Shown one piece after another: positions 58,057 through 64,000 of a stretch of 64,000 nucleotides of DNA (position 1 is the first letter of the stretch; each line of letters begins with the position of its first letter). Position numbers and translations under genes: made by a program. The DNA lies in NCBI GenBank assembly GCA_007258455.2, contig VDFB02344200.1:1-64000 (forward strand), in the 5' to 3' direction. This stretch comes from Sequoia sempervirens. Lineage: Eukaryota > Streptophyta > Pinopsida > Cupressales > Cupressaceae. Below the pieces are notes generated by a model. The model worked only from the letters and a program-made list of their open reading frames with translations. It had not been told where the DNA came from and ran no database searches.

Positions 58057-59923
58057 TGTTGGAGTAAAGGAAACACTGAGAGGGGGGCGGTGAATCAGTG
58101 TTTCAATAAACAATTGCAATTTCAAAATTTTTTCAAAGCACAAAATTTCTTTATAATCATGAAAAGTTCAGTTTCAAGAATGTGCTCAAATGTGACAACC
58201 AATATCAAATCTTTAAACCACATGAAGAACTCAAAAGATGCATAACACAAAAGAACCATAACACAATATTTTCATGAGTGGAAAACCCTCATAGGAATAA
58301 AATACCACTTAGGAAAATGCCTCACTAGCTTATTAAATTCCTAGTGATTATAGAGCCTCACTGGCTACTTTTTATGCCTCGCTGGAAAAGCCTCACTGGC
58401 TACATAAAATGCCTCACTAGAAAAGCCTCACTAGCTACACAATTGCCTCATTGGAAAAAACAACTGCCTCACTATCATTCATAGTAGCCTCACTGAATTT
58501 CATGGTAATAACTACCTCACTGGAAAGATACAACCTCACTGGCAAAAGGTCAATTTTTTTCTCACTGACATGACCTTACAACATTCTCTAAATCTTGAAA
58601 CAATAAAAGATAGAGGGTTTTGTTGTTTCACTATAAAGCATTTCTTGATTATCTCATGTTCATTTGAGACTCAAGAATTTGAACGTATAAACAATTACAA
58701 TCTGTACTTAAAGTGCCTTCTTACTGCTCATCACAAACTTCTTCATCAAATGCTTCAGCATGATTATAACAATAAACACAATTCATATAACATGGCTATG
58801 TGATATCAGCATGATAACCAACCAACTGCAGTATAAGGTTTTGAAAGAAACCTCTCTTTATAGAACAAATTAATCATAACATCTGAAGCAAAAAGATTCT
58901 AGCAATCTAAATCTCCAACTCACAATGTAACAGCATTTTAAAATGCCCATTTTCATGAAACTAAGGTTTCAAGAGAAACCTCTACATTCAAAGCATAATG
59001 AGCATAAAACAATTGAACACTGATTCTTACTTTCTCAAAATTTTCAGTGCACTCTCTAACCATAAGTCATGATCAAACATCTGAAATATATAGCAATGAA
59101 GAACCCACCACAATTCAATAATGCCATACCTTGATTTAGAACTGAATGCATAACTGAAAAAAACTAACAGATTTCAACTACACAAACCATTGTATCTTCA
59201 AATTTTCCATGGCCACCACAGACAAAGAAATCTTGGTCAGTTTTTTGTCCTCCAAACTTCTTCCAATCCCTAAGTCGGTTGTGAACAAATGATGCCTTTT
59301 ATTTGCAAAAATGATGACATTTAGGGCACAACTATGTCGATATACCTTTTCCAATGAAACTCTCACAACCACTAATCATTATGCCAATTACATTTTATTT
59401 ACATGAGAGTAATCAAATACTTCAACCTTTATGTCTCATAATCACCAATGCACAAAAACTATATGTCGGTTAAAGCTATAATATGCCAATCAACCAAGTT
59501 CACTATAATCATTTCTTTGGCCAATGTAGTGAAACCTTTTAATCTTCCTTAGCAATAGTCAATGAAACCATGATAAAGTTCCCTTTTCACAAATATGCAT
59601 TATGTCTTCAAATGTATCAAAGATTAAGACAAGTCTCATGTAGCAATGATGTCCCAAAGCCCCTGAATAAATGTTACCTCAACATCAAAAATAACTATAG
59701 ATGTTAGACACCATGTATCAATGTGTCCAAAGAACTATAAGCACATAAATTATTTATGCCTCAATGAATTATCAATGCTCATACAAAGTCAACCAAACCA
59801 AGTTGTCTCATATCCTTCATTAAAGTGCCAAAGTAATGAGAGCATCTCAATATATGCCACTTATGTGTATTCCAAGGTAAACACTTGACATTAATGCCAA
59901 AACTAGTGTCAAAGGGGTCAACA
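58057..59923 (-). repeat. LTR-C of the gag-only family (inverted)
   Basis: It is 1867 bp, reads tgttggagtaaagg to gggtcaaca on the plus strand, and is the reverse complement of the family LTR. It is visibly more diverged from LTR-A and LTR-B than they are from each other in the middle section. Confidence 0.88.
58315..58565 (-). repeat. Minisatellite of agtgagg units in LTR-C
   Basis: About nine cctcact words (agtgagg on the minus strand), the longest version of the array in the window. Confidence 0.82.
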
Positions 59924-60589
59924 AACTCCCCCTTTGGAATTGATGTCAAACCTACCAAAGAACCTAAAAGAATAGCACCTGTAGAAGCACCCTGTCAAAG
60001 AAAGAATAGCACCATGAACCCGTGCATCAAAATTTGAATATCATGAACCATGTATCAAATGCTATTCTCCCCCTTTTAACAACAATGCCAAAGGTCAAAT
60101 TGGTGGTAAACCAACAAATACCTATCCAAGAATTTCAAACTGCTATCACAGTGGAAACAAGCACTGTCAGATCTGAAAAAAGAAACCTAAAAGTAGAGCA
60201 CCGCATAAGAAATCATAGAACTGCCATAGCATGAAAATGTAAATGTCATTGTTTCTAACATACTGTGATCACTAGACAAGAACCCAAACATCCATTATCC
60301 ATGACTGAGATAAGATCAAACATCTAATATTGTGGTCTACTTTCACTTAGCATACAAACCTTGGCTTCTAATCAACATCTACAACATTATACTTTTGAAC
60401 TTGAACATCATCATGAAAGGCCATCAAGTACCAAATTCAAATGTAAAATGAGAGAGAAACTCATATCAAACCACTGTCATTAATCAAAAATAAGGTCATT
60501 GTCATCCAACAAAGTACAAGCAAGGTCACACCAGTATGTGTTTGTGAAACCAAAACAACTTTTTTGTCAACTATCACTCACACTTAAGA

Positions 60590-60689
60590 NNNNNNNNNNN
60601 NNNNNNNNNNNNNNNNNNNNNNNNNNNNNNNNNNNNNNNNNNNNNNNNNNNNNNNNNNNNNNNNNNNNNNNNNNNNNNNNNNNNNNNNN
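60590..60689. other. Assembly gap of 100 N
   Basis: The round length of 100 suggests a placeholder of unknown true size. It falls inside an inverted repeat-rich element, a usual place for assembly failure. Confidence 0.95.
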
Positions 60690-63600
60690 GTTGCTCACAG
60701 ATGGATTGAAACCACACCCACCCTATGGTCGTTGGTGGAGTCTATTATCTATGCCCCCATGGACAACTGAACTCATCTTATAAAAAGGTAACCCCTTGGT
60801 CTGAACTATCTGTCTGCATTAGTGAACTGGTTTGGCCGTTTCTGCATTGCAATGATTTATGCTTGTTTTGTGAGAAAGAGTTGGTTTATTAAGCATGGCC
60901 GGCAGCAAAAGTTTTCCCAATGGGCAAAGAGGCTAGATAGTGAAAATCCCATATTAGTTTATGCTATTTGAATTTCTCCGCCCTACTAACATCAGTAGCG
61001 GTTGTTTGTTCCTTGTGGACATTGGCAAGTGTGTGTTGATATCAAGTGAGCTAATACAAGTTTGTAGTTACAACTTACAAGCATTTTAAGCCAAAGTGGC
61101 ATATTCTATGAGTTGAAGATTTCACACCACTAAAATATGCTTCTGCGTTTGTGTTGTGGCATGTTAGCAATTGTAACTAATTTAAAATGAATCCAAACTG
61201 TTGTTTTAAAAGAATTTTTTTGTTGCAAGTTAAGTGATTGATTTTTCTCTTTAAAATTGGTATTCTAATAATTAAAGTGAAGGTGCCAGTAATTGGAGGG
61301 TGAAGTTCTTGTGTGGAAATGATAGAATCTATTATAATTGTGTACAATGCTTGATATAGTGTTGGATGACGTTTGGTCATGTTGGGGACAATTGTTCTTT
61401 TCTGCACTAATAAACCCTAAAGCGCTTCGATTTTTTCAATTCAGTTCTATTGTCAATATCAGAAATAACAACTCCACTTTAGGTAGAACAACTTTAGGTT
61501 AAACTCCAACGATGCACTGCATTTCTATATTTTGTAACGGTGAAGAAATAACAATACAAATTAGTGCTAGCTTTAACGTATGCTTATCTTTTTCAATTGG
61601 TCTTTATAATGTTTTTCTTTTAGTTTCATTTTATGTATGATATTACTTGTGGACTAGTGAATTTTTGAGATGGTTTGCATAATAATCAATAGATTTTGAA
61701 AATGGAAAAAATGTATTCTCCATTTTAATTGATAAAAATACATGGTACTGGCTTAAGCCTTTTGACAGTGAAGCCGAGAAGAATTTCCCTAGGTATGGTC
61801 GCTTTCTATTAGTAAGGGATGTGATTTGGATACTGGACTTTTACATCTTGTTGCATGATAAAAATGAGCAGCTCCACTTGATTTTGTAGATACAAGAGTT
61901 CTGGTGTTTTAGAGTAGAGTTTTTAACAAAAGGATGCCTGCTCTTCACGAGTGGGACAGAGATTTTTAAAAACTTGCTTCACCTCTGGAGAGAAAATCTT
62001 TGTATGTTTGAACCTTGGTGTAACTTTTTCTATACTACCAGAATAAATTTTGAGAGACATGAAGTTGATGTGAGTGCATTTAGTTATTGCTCTTTCAGGT
62101 ATATTTTCACTGCCATCTTATGATACTTTTTTTGCATTGTAGTATGTGTCAATTTATAAGATGATTATGTTACTTGAGAGTTTTCATACAGCTACGATGT
62201 TGCAGTTTTTTTTTTAATTAGATACATGAAGTTGATGTGAGTGCATTTAGTTATTGCTCTTTCAGGTATATTTTCACTGCCATCTTATGATACTTTTTTT
62301 GCATTGTAGTATGTGTCAATTTATAAGATGATTATGTTACTTGAGAGTTTTCATACAGCTACGATGTTGCAGTTTTTTTTTTAATTAGATAATAATGTGT
62401 GGAATATGTTATTGTTATAGGGAGTAGCTCTTGGAGTGTAGCTAACAGTTATATGGTACATTGTTATAAAGTGCACATAATGGGGGCACAACTATCTGTT
62501 GTGCATTTCTAAGCATGTTAATTTTATATATTGATCAAAACTTTAATGGCACTACAACCAATGGAGCTGTTGAGAATTGTATAGGAGTATTTAACCTGTT
62601 TGTGTAGGAGTATGATTTCTTGTTGTAAATTGTAAAGTGGGGATAATTGGTGTTAGGCTATTCTTCATTGGGGTGTAAACGAACGAATGATATATTGAAA
62701 GGTCAATTTGAGAGTACGCCCCCTTAGTTGGTATGAGTTTTTTTCATTCAATGAATCCAGAAGCAATCCTAGTATTATAATATGCCCATTGTTTGACATA
62801 ATTGTGTGTGGGACCGTGTGGGACCAAGAGGCAAGTTGTATTTATTGTAGAGTGACGTTTCAAGACAACCAATTAGTGACTTTGGAAATCATTTCAATTG
62901 TTAAAAATGACCTGCATAATTCTTTCGTCAATTACAATATAGTTTTTTATGATGAGCTTGATCCTTGTGATAGATACTAGTGAAGTGGGTCATTTTTTCT
63001 GAATGATGTATTTGTTTGATTTGATGGGCTCAAAGATACTTATTGTTCTGAATATAGAGTATGCTCAGTGCTGCATTACCGAATAACATGATCATTGTGT
63101 TATACACCATTTCATTCTGATAAGCTCATTTTACATTGAGGCTCAATTTTGTCTCTACTTAAACAAGGAACTTTTGTGTTCTGGCTGTATACGTGGGAAG
63201 AGTAACATGTTCATAAATATGTGTATATTTCGATTTCATTGAAGTTCAAAAAACCTGAAAGTTTGATTAACTCAGAAAAGCATATATGGATATCTACAAT
63301 GCTTAGAGGTGGGGGATGGCTCCATTATAAGCTTTCACAGAATCCCGTTGCCTCCTATCCTAAGCGGAGAGCTATTTTTGTATGAAAAGTAATTTGTGTA
63401 AACTTTTCTTATAATTTCTGTATATTTTTCTCATTTCATTACCTTGGAAGGGAGGTAGTTGAGAGTACGTCATAGTCAATGTAACGGGATTTTGTAAGTT
63501 GGGTAAGTAAGCACATGGAAAGGCAGGTGAGTGAATGGTAGATGTGAGGCAGCAGTTAGTTGTCCCATAGAATAAAGTATCGTGTACAAGCAGCTAGTCA

Positions 63601-64000
63601 CATCTAGCTTTTCACTACTTTTGATAATACCTTATGTAACTACTTTTCATTGAAAATCTCTGCACACAGATTTAATTATTCATTTGATCTAAACGTGTAC
63701 CAACTCTCTCTCGTTTTTTTTTTCTTCTTTAAAGATTTGTAAAATTCTTTCAATTTTCATTTAATGATAACTTTTAAAGGTTTCAAATTTATATTTTTGT
63801 GATAAGACCTCTATTTTATTTTTAATTTGGAGTTTAACTTCATTTAGATGTTAGTTGTCATTTCTTTGTAATTAGAGTAGAAATAAACGACTTTTTTTTA
63901 ACAAATTTGAACTATTGACATATTTTTAGCTATTATATTTGGGTCAATAGTCATGACAAAAGTATATATTTTTAATCATCTATGACCATTTTATATTTGT
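60690..64000. other. Non-repetitive-looking region after the gap
   Basis: No retroelement motif is found in 3.3 kb. A short coding-like piece just after the gap (60691-60786) ends aaaag/gtaacc, which resembles a splice donor, but the frame has stops in two of three phases. The frame at 62708-62980 (90 codons) has no recognised domain. It could be intron or UTR of a host gene, but nothing proves it. Confidence 0.3.
62057..62390. repeat. 167-bp tandem duplication, apparently perfect
   Basis: Copies 62057-62223 and 62224-62390 both run acatgaagttgatgtgagtg to tttaattagat. I see no difference between them, including the T-run. It is recent, or an assembly artefact near the gap. Confidence 0.92.

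Larger units (their letters stand above)
58057..60589 (-). mobile_element. Third copy of the gag-only family, inverted and cut by the gap
   Basis: The inverted LTR (58057-59923) is followed on its inner side by the polypurine tract (59924-59937 read on the minus strand) and about 650 bp of interior matching the end of copy A. It is thus the 3' LTR end of a minus-strand element inserted into copy B after gagat (58052-58056). The rest, including the other LTR and target duplication, is lost in the N gap. Confidence 0.85.

Overview
The window looks like intergenic DNA from a large, repeat-rich land-plant nuclear genome. A gymnosperm-type genome is my best guess, but that is inference. The base composition is AT-rich. 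I see no intact host gene, rRNA, tRNA or CRISPR array. Almost everything recognisable is a retrotransposon, often inserted into another one and usually broken by stops and frameshifts.

Layout: (1) 1-2.6 kb is the 3' part of a decayed Ty3/gypsy chromovirus pol (+ strand), ending in a polypurine tract. (2) 2.6-10.5 kb is AT-rich flank, perhaps its 3' LTR. It carries a LINE ORF1 relic, a 156-bp tandem duplication and a well-delimited non-autonomous LTR element (6709-9096, minus strand, initiator-Met-type primer site, near-perfect 5-bp target duplication, no pol). (3) 10502-17015 is a near-complete L1-type LINE (minus strand) with a 15-bp target duplication. It has ORF1 (DUF4283 plus zinc knuckle) and ORF2 (endonuclease, RT, zinc-binding C-terminus, RNase H), broken by a few stops and frameshifts. 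(4) About 17.6-40.9 kb is a giant Tat-lineage Ty3/gypsy element (+ strand). It has LTRs, a primer site, a Gln-rich gag, protease, a G-patch-like motif, RT, two RNase H domains, integrase and an antisense plant-mobile-domain ORF before the 3' LTR. Its 5' LTR is split by a second, 5'-truncated LINE (minus strand, about 18.86-23.65 kb) joined to a decayed ORF of an uncharacterised protein family. (5) 40.9-46.2 kb is mostly unassigned. (6) 46250-60589 is a cluster of one gag-only (TR-GAG-like) LTR family: LTR, internal, LTR, internal in tandem, then a third copy in inverted orientation running into a 100-N gap. (7) 60.7-64 kb lacks recognisable transposons and holds an apparently perfect 167-bp tandem duplication.

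The parts do not form a pathway. They record successive insertions, in which autonomous LINE and gypsy machinery sits beside non-autonomous elements that must borrow pol from elsewhere. The most unusual signals are: a conserved inverted repeat bracketing the polypurine tract/LTR junction of the gag-only family; a CAGTGAGGC minisatellite inside its LTRs; the antisense plant-mobile-domain ORF in the Tat element; and the LINE joined to an unknown-family ORF. Divergence estimates are by eye only, and family names rest on remembered motifs, not searches.
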